Positions 1 to 14,301 of a DNA stretch of 64,000 nucleotides are shown here, in pieces. Source of the stretch: Desulfocurvus sp. (GTDB taxonomy: Bacteria > Desulfobacterota > Desulfovibrionia > Desulfovibrionales > Desulfovibrionaceae). The notes beneath the pieces were generated by a model. The model did not search any database. It was given only the letters and a program-made list of their open reading frames with translations, and had not been told where the DNA came from. Made by a program: the position numbers and the translations under genes. Numbering within the stretch: the first letter of the stretch is position 1; each line of letters opens with the position of its first letter. The DNA is taken from positions 25,472 to 89,471 of the forward strand of contig JAIMKR010000009.1 of NCBI GenBank assembly GCA_020692325.1, written 5' to 3'.

Positions 1-193
1 TGAGGATGCACAGCCCCCGGGTTTCGCGCAGACGGAGCAGGATTCCGGCGGAGCGCAGGCGGCGGCTGGCGTCGTCGTAGACCACGTTGGACTCGAAGCC
101 CCGGAAAAGACGGCGCGCGCCGAGTTCATCCAAGCGTTGGCGCAGAGCCGCGTGATCGGCCTCGATATATTTGACCTCGATTTCAAACGGCAT
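1..193 (-). CDS. CYTH-domain protein (class IV adenylate cyclase / triphosphatase-like), C-terminus off the left edge
   Basis: Only the N-terminal 64 residues are in the window. The protein begins MPFEIEVKY, the ExExK-type signature that opens CYTH domains, whose acidic and basic side chains line a tunnel binding triphosphates and divalent metal. Further on comes a 'Y-D-D...L-R-S-A-G-I-L-L-R-L-R' stretch, matching the second conserved strand with its paired arginines. Family members include CyaB-type adenylate cyclases and thiamine or inorganic triphosphatases; substrate cannot be read from this fragment. The ATG at 193 is preceded by GGGAGGGAAG, a good ribosome binding site, so the start is secure. 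The gene is leftward and downstream of the unknown gene ending at 336, with 142 bases between them. Confidence 0.75.
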   Translation of the reverse strand, partial: MPFEIEVKYIEADHAALRQRLDELGARRLFRGFESNVVYDDASRRLRSAGILLRLRETRGLCIL

Positions 194-335
194 CTTTATT
201 CTTCCCTCCCGAGGGGCGGACTGCTAGAGTGCGCGGCGCGGCCGGGCGGTTTCGGGGCGTTTGGGCCTCCGTCGGTCCAGCACTTTTCCGGGCCCGGGTG
301 GAAATCCGCGGTCCACGCCGACGCCGGGGGCGCGT

Positions 336-827
336 CTAGCCCGCGCTGCTTTCGGTCTGCACGATGGGCGGGTGCTGGCTCAGATCGTAGAAGCCGCGCA
401 GGGCGATGCCCAGCTTGAAGTGCGGGATGCGCTCGAAATGGATGAAACCGATGCTTTTGCCCTCGGTCAGGTCCGAGAGCGCCATGAGCCCGACGGGCAC
501 TGGGAAGGGAATCGCCCCGGAGTGGATGGCCGTGAGCCAGCTGGCGTAATGTTCTTTGAGGTAGGCGAGCACCTTGTCCCGCTCATCCTCGGTGAGGGCC
601 TCCAGCACAACATGGCGGCTGCCGGCGGCCTCGGCCGCCTCGCTCATGCCGGGCGCGGCGAGCAGGGCGTCCCAGTCGATGGCCTGCTCCTCCTCAAGGT
701 CCCACGAGTGGCGGAAAAGGTGCACGTCCACGTCGCGGCGGCCCTTGAAGCTCTTGATGGTCATGGACAGGGCGAATGCTCGGTCTATGGGCAGAGGGGA
801 AGTGGGGGCGACGATATCTATTTCCAC
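336..827 (-). CDS. Conserved hypothetical protein, 163 aa
   Basis: I do not recognise this family. The GTG at 827 is chosen because CGGAGG lies just upstream; the frame stays open to 998, but that would overlap the uvrB start. The protein is soluble-looking, with no signal peptide or membrane segment. It has an acidic, helical middle (residues ~35-80, including 'LEEEQAIDWDALL' and 'LTEDERDKVLAYL') and a C-terminal part with 'GKSIGFIHFERIPHFKLGIALRG'-like alternating hydrophobic strands that suggest a small beta sheet. It is divergent from uvrB, with 88 bases between the two starts, so the promoters of both must lie in 828-915. An ATG 19 codons inside (before TIKSFKG) is a possible alternative start. 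Confidence 0.6.
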   Translation of the reverse strand: MEIDIVAPTSPLPIDRAFALSMTIKSFKGRRDVDVHLFRHSWDLEEEQAIDWDALLAAPGMSEAAEAAGSRHVVLEALTEDERDKVLAYLKEHYASWLTAIHSGAIPFPVPVGLMALSDLTEGKSIGFIHFERIPHFKLGIALRGFYDLSQHPPIVQTESSAG

Positions 828-915
828 GGTGGGCCTCCGATTTTTTGTATGAGACCCGCAGTGTAGTGATTTTGGCCCTGCCGCACAAGGGGCGGGCCGT
901 CTTAAGGAAAAGCGC

Positions 916-6587
<5,672 letters not shown>

Positions 6588-6627
6588 CCGCGTCCGTACA
6601 ACTCAATTCCACCGGAGGAAAAGCAAC

Positions 6628-7419
6628 ATGTCCCCAGATTCCCACACCGACGTCATCGTCATGGGCGGCTGCGGCCGCATGGGCGCAACCCTCGTGCATC
6701 TCGCTCAGCAGGATGACGATCTCGCCCTGAAAGCCGTGGTGGAGCGCGCCGATCGTCTGACCGAGCTGGAGAATCTGGATTGCCTCGTCTCCGCCGATCT
6801 GGACGAGGTCCTGGCCCAGGCGCGGCGGGCCGTGGTGATCGAGTTCACCTCGGCCGACGCCACCATCGAACACGCCGCCATCTGCCGCCGCCACGGCAAT
6901 CCCATGGTCGTGGGCACCACCGGTCTCAAACCCGGACAGATGGAGACCCTCGGCGAGATCGCCAAGGACATCCCCGTATTTCATGCGCCCAACATGAGCG
7001 TGGGCGTCAACGTGCTGCTCAAGGTGCTGCCGCTGCTCGTGCAGATGCTGGGTCCCGATTACGACATGGAACTCATGGAGATTCACCACAACCGCAAGAA
7101 GGACGCTCCGAGCGGCACGGCCCTCAAACTCGCCCAGTGCATGGCCGAGGCGCGCGGGTGGAACTACGACGACGTGAAGCGCTACGGCCGCGACGGCATC
7201 ATCGGCGAGCGCCCCAAGAAGGAGCTCGGCGTCATGGCCCTGCGCGGCGGCGACGTGGTGGGCGACCACACGGCCTACTTCTTCGGCCCCGGCGAACGCA
7301 TCGAGGTGACCCACCGCGCCCACTCGCGCGAGACCTTTGCCCAGGGTGCCCTGCGCGCGGCAAAATGGCTTTCGCGCAAGGAACCGGGCCGCGTCTACTC
7401 CATGGCCGACATGCTGTAA
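6628..7419 (+). CDS. dapB: 4-hydroxy-tetrahydrodipicolinate reductase
   Basis: DapB reduces the dapA/DapA product in the diaminopimelate-lysine pathway, feeding peptidoglycan and lysine synthesis. It is 263 aa, usual length. The N-terminal Rossmann motif 'VMGGCGRMG' binds NAD(P)H, and the catalytic block '[15 protein letters not shown]' carries the histidine pair and the lysine conserved in all DapB proteins. The ATG at 6628 is preceded by an excellent ribosome binding site, GGAGGAAAAG; an in-frame upstream extension would run back over the ligA 3' end and is rejected. It follows ligA by 40 bases and probably shares its transcript. dapA is 29 kb away and on the other strand. Confidence 0.96.
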   Translation: MSPDSHTDVIVMGGCGRMGATLVHLAQQDDDLALKAVVERADRLTELENLDCLVSADLDEVLAQARRAVVIEFTSADATIEHAAICRRHGNPMVVGTTGLKPGQMETLGEIAKDIPVFHAPNMSVGVNVLLKVLPLLVQMLGPDYDMELMEIHHNRKKDAPSGTALKLAQCMAEARGWNYDDVKRYGRDGIIGERPKKELGVMALRGGDVVGDHTAYFFGPGERIEVTHRAHSRETFAQGALRAAKWLSRKEPGRVYSMADML

Positions 7420-7451
7420 CCGGCGGGAATAGGGCTCTGGCCTCAGCCTTG

Positions 7452-7614
7452 CCGGGGCTCTGCCCCGGATCCCGCTCAGGGGCTCTGCCCCTGAGAACCC
7501 CGCCCAAGGGCATACGCCCTTGGGAATCCCGCATTCGTTCGGCTTCCCCGACGCTGAGCCGTCGGAAAAGCCGAACGACCGGTGCGGGGGCTGAATGCGT
7601 TGGTTATGGTGAAA
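7452..7614 (-). repeat. Modular intergenic repeat, copy A
   Basis: Read on the minus strand, this ~163-bp element runs: a TTTCACCATAACCA lead, a block CGCATTCAGCCCCCGCACCG, a long hairpin (7535-7578; outer arms TCGTTCGGCTT/AAGCCGAACGA, inner arms CCGACG/CGTCGG), then GGGATTC, the palindrome CCCAAGGGCGTATGCCCTTGGG (7503-7524, given on the minus strand in two halves CCCAAGGGCGT and ATGCCCTTGGG), and two GC hairpins (7475-7495 and 7452-7468). The same module order is found at 14302-14463 and 23412-23595. It sits between dapB and the convergent HPt gene. This gap (7420-7907) has no gene I can support. Confidence 0.8.
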
Positions 7615-7697
7615 CGCCGTGCCCGTATGGTGGAGCGTTTTCGAGCGAGCTGTAAGATTCGCGGGACCGCTCATTCAACGGCGGACGCCTTTGGAAT

Positions 7698-7748
7698 CCC
7701 GAACGAAAAGTCCCGGACGTGAAAGCGGCCCGGGACTTTTCGTTCGGG
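7698..7748. terminator. Bidirectional stem-loop terminator between convergent dapB and HPt gene
   Basis: A 19-bp perfect stem: arms 7698-7716 (CCCGAACGAAAAGTCCCGG) and 7730-7748, separated by a 13-base loop. The A-rich and T-rich segments in the arms (AAAAG ... CTTTT) give a short U tract in either direction. It is placed between two converging genes. Confidence 0.75.
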
Positions 7749-7843
7749 AAGGGGTTTGCTGAATATGGAACTGACGCGTGAAGATGACGACGAAGCGTTG
7801 GCCATGTCCGTGTCACCGATAAAAGCCTTTGGAAGGGGGGGAC

Positions 7844-7879
7844 GGGGGGAGAACCTTTCCAGCGGAAAGGTGTCCCCCC
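7844..7879. repeat. G/C-capped inverted repeat next to the HPt gene 3' end
   Basis: GGGGGG (7844-7849) and CCTTTCC pair with GGAAAGG and CCCCCC (7874-7879) around a 3-base loop. It lies just downstream of the leftward HPt gene and could end its transcript, since a TTTT lies beyond it on that strand. The composition (G-run, CCTTT/AAAGG) resembles intergenic hairpins that, from memory, are common in Desulfovibrio genomes; this was not checked. Confidence 0.5.
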
Positions 7880-7907
7880 GATTGGTCTTTGCTTTGGGGA
7901 AGGGCGG

Positions 7908-8297
7908 CTACACCGGGGCAAGCGCCGTGCGCATGGACAGGAAGACCTGCTCCATTTCGCGCGTCACGGGGACGAGCAGGGTGACCATGGCCGTTTGGTC
8001 GCCATCGCGGGCGGCGTATTCCAAGGCGCGCGATGCGTCGCTCAGGCGTTCCAGGCCGAGGGTGGCTGCGCCGCCCTTGAGGGCGTGGGCCAGGAAGCGC
8101 GTCTTTCCCACATCTTGTTCAAACACTGCTTGAACGAGTGCGGCGAGTCGCTTGGGTTCCTCGGTCAGAAAGACCTCGAAGAGCCGCTGCAGAAATTCCG
8201 GTTTCCGTTCGCGCATGCGCGTCAGCCACTCCACGTTGATGGGGGGGCGCGTGTCCTGCTCGGGCTGGCCGGAAGAAGGGGTGTCCGCCTGTATCAT
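7908..8297 (-). CDS. Histidine phosphotransfer (HPt) domain protein
   Basis: A 129-aa stand-alone HPt module. The helix motif 'AHALKGGAATLG' holds the phospho-accepting histidine (H71) followed by the K-G-[GSA] pattern typical of HPt domains, which relay phosphate between hybrid kinases and response regulators. Residues 1-20 are a short disordered leader. The ATG at 8297 is taken as the start because upstream extension would run into the ACT-domain gene; its ribosome binding site is weak. The gene lies 31 bases after the ACT gene on the same strand, with a GC palindrome (8303-8323) between them. The cognate kinase is not in the window. Confidence 0.8.
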   Translation of the reverse strand: MIQADTPSSGQPEQDTRPPINVEWLTRMRERKPEFLQRLFEVFLTEEPKRLAALVQAVFEQDVGKTRFLAHALKGGAATLGLERLSDASRALEYAARDGDQTAMVTLLVPVTREMEQVFLSMRTALAPV

Positions 8298-8328
8298 GAT
8301 TATGGCGAGGGGGCTTGCGCCCTCGTAT

Positions 8329-8760
8329 TTACATCTTGTACAGCTTGTCGCCCGGCACCATGTTGATGGCGTGCTGCTGCAACAGTTCGATGGCCTGATC
8401 CGTGCGGTCGAAGCGGAAAATGATGACCGCGTGGGAGCCACTCTGCTGTACGAAGGCGTACATGTACTCCACGTTGATGCCGGCGGAGCGCAGCATTTCC
8501 AGAATGCCGTGCAGTCCGCCCGGATGATCGGGCACCTCGACGGCGACCACGGTGGTGCGGCCCACGGTGAAACCGCTGGCCTTGAGCGCCTCCTTGGCCT
8601 TCTCGAAGTCGGAGACGATGAGACGCAGAATGCCGAAGTCGGAGGTGTCGGCGAGGGACAGGGCGCGAATGTTCACGCCCGTCTCGCTAAGGATGCGGGT
8701 GACCTCGGCCAGACGACCGGCGCGGTTTTCCAGGAAGATGGAGAGTTGGTCGACCTTCAT
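8329..8760 (-). CDS. Tandem ACT-domain amino-acid-binding protein
   Basis: 143 aa made of two ACT domains: one beginning '[20 protein letters not shown]' (~residues 5-65) and one beginning '[20 protein letters not shown]' (~70-140). Each has the beta-alpha-beta pattern with a conserved glycine before the first helix, where ACT domains bind amino acids between subunits. There is no catalytic domain, so it is likely a ligand-sensing accessory subunit. It follows the phenylacetate-CoA ligase by 35 bases on the same strand. This pairing is common in anaerobes that oxidise aromatic amino acids, and the ligand is therefore plausibly an aromatic amino acid (inference). Confidence 0.85.
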   Translation of the reverse strand: MKVDQLSIFLENRAGRLAEVTRILSETGVNIRALSLADTSDFGILRLIVSDFEKAKEALKASGFTVGRTTVVAVEVPDHPGGLHGILEMLRSAGINVEYMYAFVQQSGSHAVIIFRFDRTDQAIELLQQHAINMVPGDKLYKM

Positions 8761-8795
8761 GATTCTCCTCGCTTGGTTGTGGGCCAGGGCCCGCG

Positions 8796-10100
8796 TTAGG
8801 CCTTCTCGCGCAGATCGATGATGCGCTTGGCCTTGCCTTCGCTGCGTTCGATGCCCTTTGGCTCCACGAGCTTCACCTTGGCGGTGATGCCCAGGAACTC
8901 CTTGATGTTCTTTTCTAACTTTGTTTCGAGGCGTTGTAAATTCTTGATCTGGTCGGAGAAGGCCGGTTCACCCACCTCCACGCGCACCTCCAGGGTGTCC
9001 AGCGTGCCTTGGCGATCGACGATGAGCTGGTAGTGAGGGGTGAGGCCGTCGGTCTCCAGCAGGATGGTTTCGATCTGGCTGGGGAACACGTTGACGCCGC
9101 GGATGATGAGCATGTCGTCGCTGCGTCCGGTAACGCGTTCCATGCGCGCGGTGGTGCGCCCGCAACGGCAGGGTGTGGTGTTCAGGCGGCTCAGGTCGCG
9201 CGTACGGTAGCGCAGCATGGGCAGGCCTTCCTTCGTCAGCGTGGTGAAGACGAGTTCGCCCTTTTCGCCGGCGGGCAGGCGCTCCCCCGTCTCGGGGTCG
9301 ATGATCTCGGCCAGGAAGTGGTCTTCCTGAATGTGCAGACCCTTTTTCACATGCGCGCACTCGATGGCCACGCCGGGGCCCATGACCTCGGAGAGACCGT
9401 AGATGTCGATGGCGGTGATGCCGAGTTTGGCCTCCACGTCGGCGCGCATGGCGTCGGTCCACGGCTCCGCGCCGAAGATGCCGATGCGCAGGGGCAGCTC
9501 CTTGAGGTCGATGCCCATCTCCTTGGCCGCCTCGTACAGATGCAGGGCGTAGGAGGGCGTGCAGGTGATGACCGTCGCGCCGAAGTCGCGCAGGAGCATG
9601 GCCTGCCGGCGCGTATTGCCGCCGGAAATGGGGATGACCGTCGCGCCGAACTCCTCCACCCCGTTGTGGATGCCCAGCCCGCCGGTGAACAGGCCGTAGC
9701 CGTACGCGTTGTGGACGAAGTCGGCCGAGGTGGCCCCGGCGGCTCCAAAAGCGCGGGCCACGATCTGTCCCCAGGTCTTGATGTCGCGCTTGGTGTAGCC
9801 CACGACGGTGGCCTTGCCGGTGGTGCCGGAGGACGAATGGATGCGGACGATGTTCTCGCGGCTAACGGCGAACAGTCCGAAGGGATAGTGGTTGCGGAGG
9901 TCCTGCTTCTCGGTGAAGGGCAGCAGCGCGACGTCTTCGAGCTTCTTGATGTGCTCGGGCCGCACGCCGCGCTCGTCGAGTTTCTTGCGGTAGAAGGGCA
10001 CGTTCTCGTACACCCGCGCGACCATGTTCTGCAGGCGCATGAGCTGAAGCTTCTCCAGATCCTCACGCGGCATGGTCTCGTGTTCCACGTCAAAAATCAT
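8796..10100 (-). CDS. paaK: Phenylacetate-CoA ligase (AMP-forming)
   Basis: 434 aa, normal length for the AMP-forming PaaK family, which converts aryl acetates plus CoA and ATP to aryl-acetyl-CoA (or runs the reverse for energy conservation in anaerobes). The P-loop-like '[15 protein letters not shown]' (~residues 92-106) is the AMP-binding signature; later motifs include '[10 protein letters not shown]' and '[10 protein letters not shown]', and the C-terminal lid with '[16 protein letters not shown]'. The ATG at 10100 is preceded by AAGGAGGAACC. It is first gene of a leftward group with the ACT and HPt genes. Substrate could be phenylacetate or indoleacetate; the sequence does not decide. 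Confidence 0.9.
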   Translation of the reverse strand: MIFDVEHETMPREDLEKLQLMRLQNMVARVYENVPFYRKKLDERGVRPEHIKKLEDVALLPFTEKQDLRNHYPFGLFAVSRENIVRIHSSSGTTGKATVVGYTKRDIKTWGQIVARAFGAAGATSADFVHNAYGYGLFTGGLGIHNGVEEFGATVIPISGGNTRRQAMLLRDFGATVITCTPSYALHLYEAAKEMGIDLKELPLRIGIFGAEPWTDAMRADVEAKLGITAIDIYGLSEVMGPGVAIECAHVKKGLHIQEDHFLAEIIDPETGERLPAGEKGELVFTTLTKEGLPMLRYRTRDLSRLNTTPCRCGRTTARMERVTGRSDDMLIIRGVNVFPSQIETILLETDGLTPHYQLIVDRQGTLDTLEVRVEVGEPAFSDQIKNLQRLETKLEKNIKEFLGITAKVKLVEPKGIERSEGKAKRIIDLREKA

Positions 10101-10402
10101 GGTTCCTCCTTGCGGAAACGCAGCGGGCGCGCTGCGGGGCGTCTGAGGTAAAGCGGGCGATCACTCTGGCCCGGCTGTCCGTGACAGGACGGGCGTCGCC
10201 CCGTTCGTCCGCGCCGTGGGAACGCCGGCCCGGTAAGGGCTGGCGATGCGAAAACGCGGCGTGGACGCGGGTGAAGCAGGCATTGCCGTTTCATGCCCGA
10301 ATCGACCGGCCGCGTCAAGAAATGCCCGGGAAATGCGGCGGTTGACAGACACAGTTGCGAAGGCTTGCGCATGGTCGCGCCTTGAGGCAAAGCTGTCGCG
10401 TC
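10101..10402. other. Divergent intergenic region without a supported gene
   Basis: 302 bases between the leftward ligase and the rightward permease. No convincing open frame, tRNA or strong hairpin was seen. A TTGACA at 10343-10348 could be a -35 element for the permease, but no good -10 follows at normal spacing. Confidence 0.5.
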
Positions 10403-11638
10403 ATGATGCTGGATTATGTGCTGATCGTGTTCGCCGTGGTGTACCTCGGCATGATGCTGGGGCGGTTGCCGGGCCTGGCGCTGAATCGCGCGGGCGTGGC
10501 GATTCTCGGGGCCGTGGCGCTGCTCGCCGGCGGGGCGTTGACCTCGCGCGCGGCATGGGCCGCCGTGGACATGCCGACCATGAGTCTCCTCTTCGGCCTC
10601 ATGCTTGTCTCCGCGCAACTGCGCCTGGGCGGGTTCTACACGCTGTGCGCCCGGCGTATAGCCGGGGCCCGGCTGGGGCCGCGCGGCCTGCTTTTCCTTG
10701 TCATGACCGCCGGAGCCGGCCTTTCCTCGCTGCTCGTCAACGACATCGTCTGCCTGGCCATGACACCCGTTCTGGCCGAGGGCTGCCTCAAGCGGGGGCT
10801 CAACCCCGTGCCCTTCCTCCTCGGGCTGGCCTGCGCGGCCAACATCGGCTCTGCCGCCACGCTCATCGGCAACCCGCAGAACATGCTCATCGGGCAGGTG
10901 GGCGGACTGCCGTTCGGCGCGTTCGCTCTGGATTGCCTTCCCCCGGTCGTCGCCGGACTCGTGGCCGCGTGGGGCGTCATCGCCCTGCTCACGCGTGACC
11001 GCTGGACCCTCGATCGCCCGGTGCCGCCGGTTCCGGCCGTGCCTTTCCGCGCGTGGCCGAGCCTGAAGGGCTGCCTGCTTCTCGCCTTCGCACTCATTGG
11101 TTTTCTCTTTCTGCCTATCCCGCGCGAGGTTGTGGCGTTGTGCGCGGGCGGATTCGTGTTGCTCAGCCGCCGCACGGAGTCGCGCGCGGTGTTCGAACTC
11201 GTGGACTGGCAGTTGTTGCTGCTTTTCCTCGGCCTGTTCGTGGTCAACCACGCGCTTGCCCAGACGGGGCTGCTGACGCGCATGTACGACGCCGTGGGCT
11301 CGGCCGGTATCGATCTCGCCTCGCCCGCTTGGTTGTTCGTGGTCACGGCGGCGCTCTCCAACATCATCTCAAATGTTCCGGCGGTGATGTTGCTGTTGCC
11401 GGCCAGTCCCACACCACAGGCGCGCCTGCTTCTTGCGCTCTCCAGCACACTCGCCGGAAATCTGTTTCTGCTGGGCAGCATCGCCAACCTCATCGTGGCC
11501 GAGCAGGCGGCGCGTCTGGACATCTTCATCACATGGCGCACGCACCTGCGCGTGGGCCTGCCGGTGACACTCGTCACCTTCGCCATCGCCGGGGGCTGGC
11601 TGTGGCTGCGTTGGAATGGCCTTTTCGTCGCCGGGTGA
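10403..11638 (+). CDS. SLC13/ArsB-NhaD superfamily membrane transporter
   Basis: 411 aa with about 11 hydrophobic segments, an integral inner-membrane permease of the ion-transporter superfamily (arsenite pump, citrate and Na+/dicarboxylate carriers). The hallmark 'GSAATLIGNPQNMLIG' and the mirrored 'ALSNIISNVPAVMLLLP' are the two re-entrant hairpin signatures that form the substrate site in this fold. Transported substrate is not deducible. Two successive ATG codons (10403 and 10406) are equally plausible starts; upstream GAGG is rather far. It ends 82 bases before rsfS and is probably its own unit. Confidence 0.85.
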   Translation: MMLDYVLIVFAVVYLGMMLGRLPGLALNRAGVAILGAVALLAGGALTSRAAWAAVDMPTMSLLFGLMLVSAQLRLGGFYTLCARRIAGARLGPRGLLFLVMTAGAGLSSLLVNDIVCLAMTPVLAEGCLKRGLNPVPFLLGLACAANIGSAATLIGNPQNMLIGQVGGLPFGAFALDCLPPVVAGLVAAWGVIALLTRDRWTLDRPVPPVPAVPFRAWPSLKGCLLLAFALIGFLFLPIPREVVALCAGGFVLLSRRTESRAVFELVDWQLLLLFLGLFVVNHALAQTGLLTRMYDAVGSAGIDLASPAWLFVVTAALSNIISNVPAVMLLLPASPTPQARLLLALSSTLAGNLFLLGSIANLIVAEQAARLDIFITWRTHLRVGLPVTLVTFAIAGGWLWLRWNGLFVAG

Positions 11639-11720
11639 CTTCCCGCGCGGATTGCGCTTATGGTCTGATTCCAGTACAAGCCTGCACAAGCACGCGCCAG
11701 TGGGCGCACCCCGAGGAGCC

Positions 11721-12131
11721 ATGATCAGAAAACCGACCCTGCCGACCATCCCCGCCATTTCGACTGAGGAAAAGAGCCTCGCCCTCGCCACGTTGTTCGA
11801 CGAGAAGCAGGGCGAGGACATCGTCGTGATCGACGTCACCGGCGTGTGTCCCATCGCCGAAAGCATCATCGTCGTCACGGGCCGTGGCCAGCGCCACGCG
11901 CAGTCACTGGCCGACGCCGCCGTGGAGCTGGCCAAACAGCGGAAGTTCTTGTCCTTCGGCGTGGAGGGCTATGAGGCCGGCATGTGGATCCTCGTGGACC
12001 TGAACGACGTCATCATCCATATTTTCCAGGAAGACGCGCGGCATTTCTACAACATCGAAGGTCTGTGGGCCGAGGGCGAACGCGTGGACGCTCCGCGCGG
12101 CGTCGTCCGCGACGCGGAGGATGATTTCTAA
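11721..12131 (+). CDS. rsfS: Ribosome silencing factor RsfS
   Basis: RsfS binds ribosomal protein L14 on the 50S subunit and blocks subunit joining in starvation. The 136-aa protein has the family core: 'GEDIVVIDVTG', 'ADSIIVVTGR'-like 'AESIIVVTGRGQRHAQSLAD', 'GYEAGMWILVDLNDVIIHIF' and the C-terminal 'ARHFYNIEGLW'. The start at 11721 is backed by CGAGGAGCC immediately upstream; longer in-frame extensions lack such a site. The stop codon is directly followed by the gpmI ATG (no spacing), so the two genes are cotranslated, an arrangement that links a translation regulator to glycolysis. Confidence 0.93.
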   Translation: MIRKPTLPTIPAISTEEKSLALATLFDEKQGEDIVVIDVTGVCPIAESIIVVTGRGQRHAQSLADAAVELAKQRKFLSFGVEGYEAGMWILVDLNDVIIHIFQEDARHFYNIEGLWAEGERVDAPRGVVRDAEDDF

Positions 12132-13673
12132 ATGTCCACCGTCGCGCCCACGCTGCTGCTCATCCTCGATGGCTGGGGCGTCGCTCCCGCCGGTCCGGGC
12201 AACGCGGTCTCCCTCGCCAAAATGCCCGTGCTCGACGGTCTCTTCGCCAAGTACCCGCACACGACCCTGGCCTGTTCCGGCCGGTCCGTCGGCCTTCCCG
12301 ATGGCTTCATGGGCAATTCCGAGGTCGGGCATATGAACATCGGCGCGGGCCGCGTCGTCTATCAGGACATGACGCGCATCGACATGGCCATGGAGGACGG
12401 GAGTTTCGCCCAAAATCCCGTGCTGCTCGACCTCTGCGCCAAGGCCCGGGCCAACTCCGGCCGTCTGCATCTCATGGGGCTCGTCTCCGATGGAGGCGTG
12501 CATAGCCATCAGCGGCACATCCGCGCCCTCGTGCGACTGGCGAAGGAGCAGGGCGTGCGCGAAATCCTCATCCACGCCTTCATGGATGGCCGCGACACCC
12601 CCCCATCCAGTGGGCTGGGGTACATCCGCAATCTGCAGGCCGTGCTCGCGGAACTTGGGGCCGGACGCATCGCTTCCGTCTGCGGACGCTACTACGCCAT
12701 GGACCGCGACAAACATTTCGAGCGTAACGAGCCGGCGTTCCTCGCCCTGTGCGGCCAGGGCCTGCGCGCGCCAAGCGCCGTGGAGGCCGTCGAGACCGCC
12801 TACGCCGCCGGCGAGACTGACGAGTTCATCAAGCCCCGCGTCGTCATCGACGCCTCGGGCGCGCCCGTCGGGGCAGTCTCTGATGGCGACGCGCTGTTTT
12901 TCTTCAACTTCCGCGCCGACCGCGCCCGGCAGATCAGCCGCGCGTTCTTCGAAAACGACTTTAAGGAATTTCCGCGGCCCAATCGGCCCAGCCTCAGCAT
13001 CTTCGCCACCATGACGCGCTACGAGTCCACCTTTCCCATGCCCGCCGCCTTCGGTCCGCAGTCCCTCGACGATTTCCTCGGCAGCGTCGCGAGCGCCAAC
13101 GGGTTGAGGCAACTGCGCATCGCCGAGACCGAGAAGTACGCCCACGTGACGTACTTCCTCAATTGTGGTCAGGAGCAACCCTTGTCCGGCGAGGACCGTG
13201 TGCTGATCCCGTCGCCCCGTGAGGTGGCCACCTATGACCTCAAGCCGCAAATGAGCGCTCGCGAGGTTACCGACGCGCTGCTCGCCCATCGCGAGGGGCA
13301 CGACCTGTGCGTGTGCAACCTGGCCAACCTGGACATGGTCGGACACACCGGGATCATACCCGCCGTCATCACCGCCTGCGAGGTGGTGGACGAGTGCGTC
13401 GGCCGGCTCGTTCCGGCCTTCCTCGACGCTGGCGGTCAGGTTTTCCTCACCGCCGACCACGGCAACGCCGAGGAGATGCTCGACGCCTCCGGCGGTCCGC
13501 AGACCGCCCACAGCACCAATCCCGTGCCATTGCTGCATCTCGACCGGCAGGGCGGCCGCGCCCTTCGTCCCGGCAAGCTGGGCGACATCGCCCCGACCAT
13601 TCTCGCCTCCTGGGGCGTCACCCAACCCGCCGCCATGACCGGCGAATGTCTCTTCGCCGCCAACAACCGTTAG
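12132..13673 (+). CDS. gpmI: 2,3-bisphosphoglycerate-independent phosphoglycerate mutase
   Basis: GpmI interconverts 3- and 2-phosphoglycerate using two Mn2+ ions and a phosphoserine intermediate. At 513 aa it has family length. The N-terminal metal ligand lies in 'LILDGWG' (D13), the catalytic serine is S63 in 'GNSEVGHMNIGAGR', and further motifs are 'DGRDTPP', 'CGRYYAMDRD', 'FFNFRADRARQ' and the late metal-binding 'TADHGNAEEM' and 'TAHSTNPVP'. It immediately follows rsfS and is followed, 10 bases on, by a small zinc-ribbon gene. Soluble cytoplasmic enzyme of glycolysis and gluconeogenesis. Confidence 0.97.
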   Translation: MSTVAPTLLLILDGWGVAPAGPGNAVSLAKMPVLDGLFAKYPHTTLACSGRSVGLPDGFMGNSEVGHMNIGAGRVVYQDMTRIDMAMEDGSFAQNPVLLDLCAKARANSGRLHLMGLVSDGGVHSHQRHIRALVRLAKEQGVREILIHAFMDGRDTPPSSGLGYIRNLQAVLAELGAGRIASVCGRYYAMDRDKHFERNEPAFLALCGQGLRAPSAVEAVETAYAAGETDEFIKPRVVIDASGAPVGAVSDGDALFFFNFRADRARQISRAFFENDFKEFPRPNRPSLSIFATMTRYESTFPMPAAFGPQSLDDFLGSVASANGLRQLRIAETEKYAHVTYFLNCGQEQPLSGEDRVLIPSPREVATYDLKPQMSAREVTDALLAHREGHDLCVCNLANLDMVGHTGIIPAVITACEVVDECVGRLVPAFLDAGGQVFLTADHGNAEEMLDASGGPQTAHSTNPVPLLHLDRQGGRALRPGKLGDIAPTILASWGVTQPAAMTGECLFAANNR

Positions 13674-13683
13674 GAGCCACGCC

Positions 13684-13926
13684 ATGACCGGATCCAGCAA
13701 GCCCATCACCCCCGTCAAGCCCGCCGGCATGGAGATCGTTTTCCTCTATCAGTGTCCGCACTGCGGGCGTGAGGTCACCCTCATCGCGCCCACACGGCCC
13801 GCCATGGCCCAGTGCGACGCCTGCCGCAAGAGCTTCCCCATCGTGCCCGTTGACGACCGAGCTCTGCGTTACTTTAAGATTATGCTTGCCGGCGGAAAGG
13901 CCGCCATCGACCCCGATTTTTTGTAG
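13684..13926 (+). CDS. Small zinc-ribbon protein
   Basis: 80 aa. Two CxxC pairs (C24/C27 in 'CPHC' and C44/C47 in 'CDAC') form a typical zinc ribbon, separated by a 16-residue beta-hairpin. The ribbon is flanked by a flexible N-terminus and a short helical C-terminus. No catalytic domain. The function is unknown; zinc ribbons of this size bind nucleic acid or protein partners. GGAGCC lies ahead of the ATG. It closes the rsfS-gpmI unit and is followed by a rho-independent terminator. Confidence 0.75.
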   Translation: MTGSSKPITPVKPAGMEIVFLYQCPHCGREVTLIAPTRPAMAQCDACRKSFPIVPVDDRALRYFKIMLAGGKAAIDPDFL

Positions 13927-13944
13927 TCGGCGTTTGTTTCGCTG

Positions 13945-13981
13945 AAAAGGCCCGTTCCGATGACTCGGCGCGGGCTTTTTA
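13945..13981 (+). terminator. Rho-independent terminator after the zinc-ribbon gene
   Basis: AAGGCCCG pairs with CGGGCTT, with an inner CCGA/TCGG stem, followed by a T run and AT-rich DNA. It closes the rsfS-gpmI-zinc ribbon unit. Confidence 0.75.
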
Positions 13982-14301
13982 ATTTTATACAGTATTTTAG
14001 TATGTAGAAAAATGATAGATTTTTTCTAGACTAAAAAACGGGGGAGCAAGAGTCTTTTCGAGGAGCGCAAGGCACCTCGAGCACCCCTTTGCCGCGCGTT
14101 TTCCCACATCGGGGACGACGTGGAAAAACGCGCGGGATTTGCCTTGGAAAAACGGCGGACGTTTAATGTCGTGGTTGACTTGAAGATCGCAGGGAATGGG
14201 CCGGCGTCGTTGGCGAGGGGATGGGGGTGAAGCCCCCGCTTACTGAACATGTTGGCACGCCACGGGAGGCGGGATTGGTTATGCCCGCCCCATGTTCACA
14301 G
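13982..14301. other. Gene-free tract with nested inverted repeats
   Basis: An AT-rich stretch (13979-14038, unusual in this window) is followed by an inverted repeat with 16-base arms 14092-14107 and 14120-14135 (CCGCGCGTTTTCCCAC and its near complement), a fragment of the modular repeat at 14191-14238 (AGGGAATGGG ... GGGGATGGGGG ... AGCCCCCGC), and another inverted repeat with GAACATG at 14245-14251 and CATGTTC at 14291-14297 enclosing GGCGGG/CCCGCC. No gene is supported. Confidence 0.6.

Noticed and set aside
10343-10348. TTGACA as a promoter for the SLC13-like permease
   Set aside because: No acceptable -10 element at 15-19 bases; mentioned only as a possibility.
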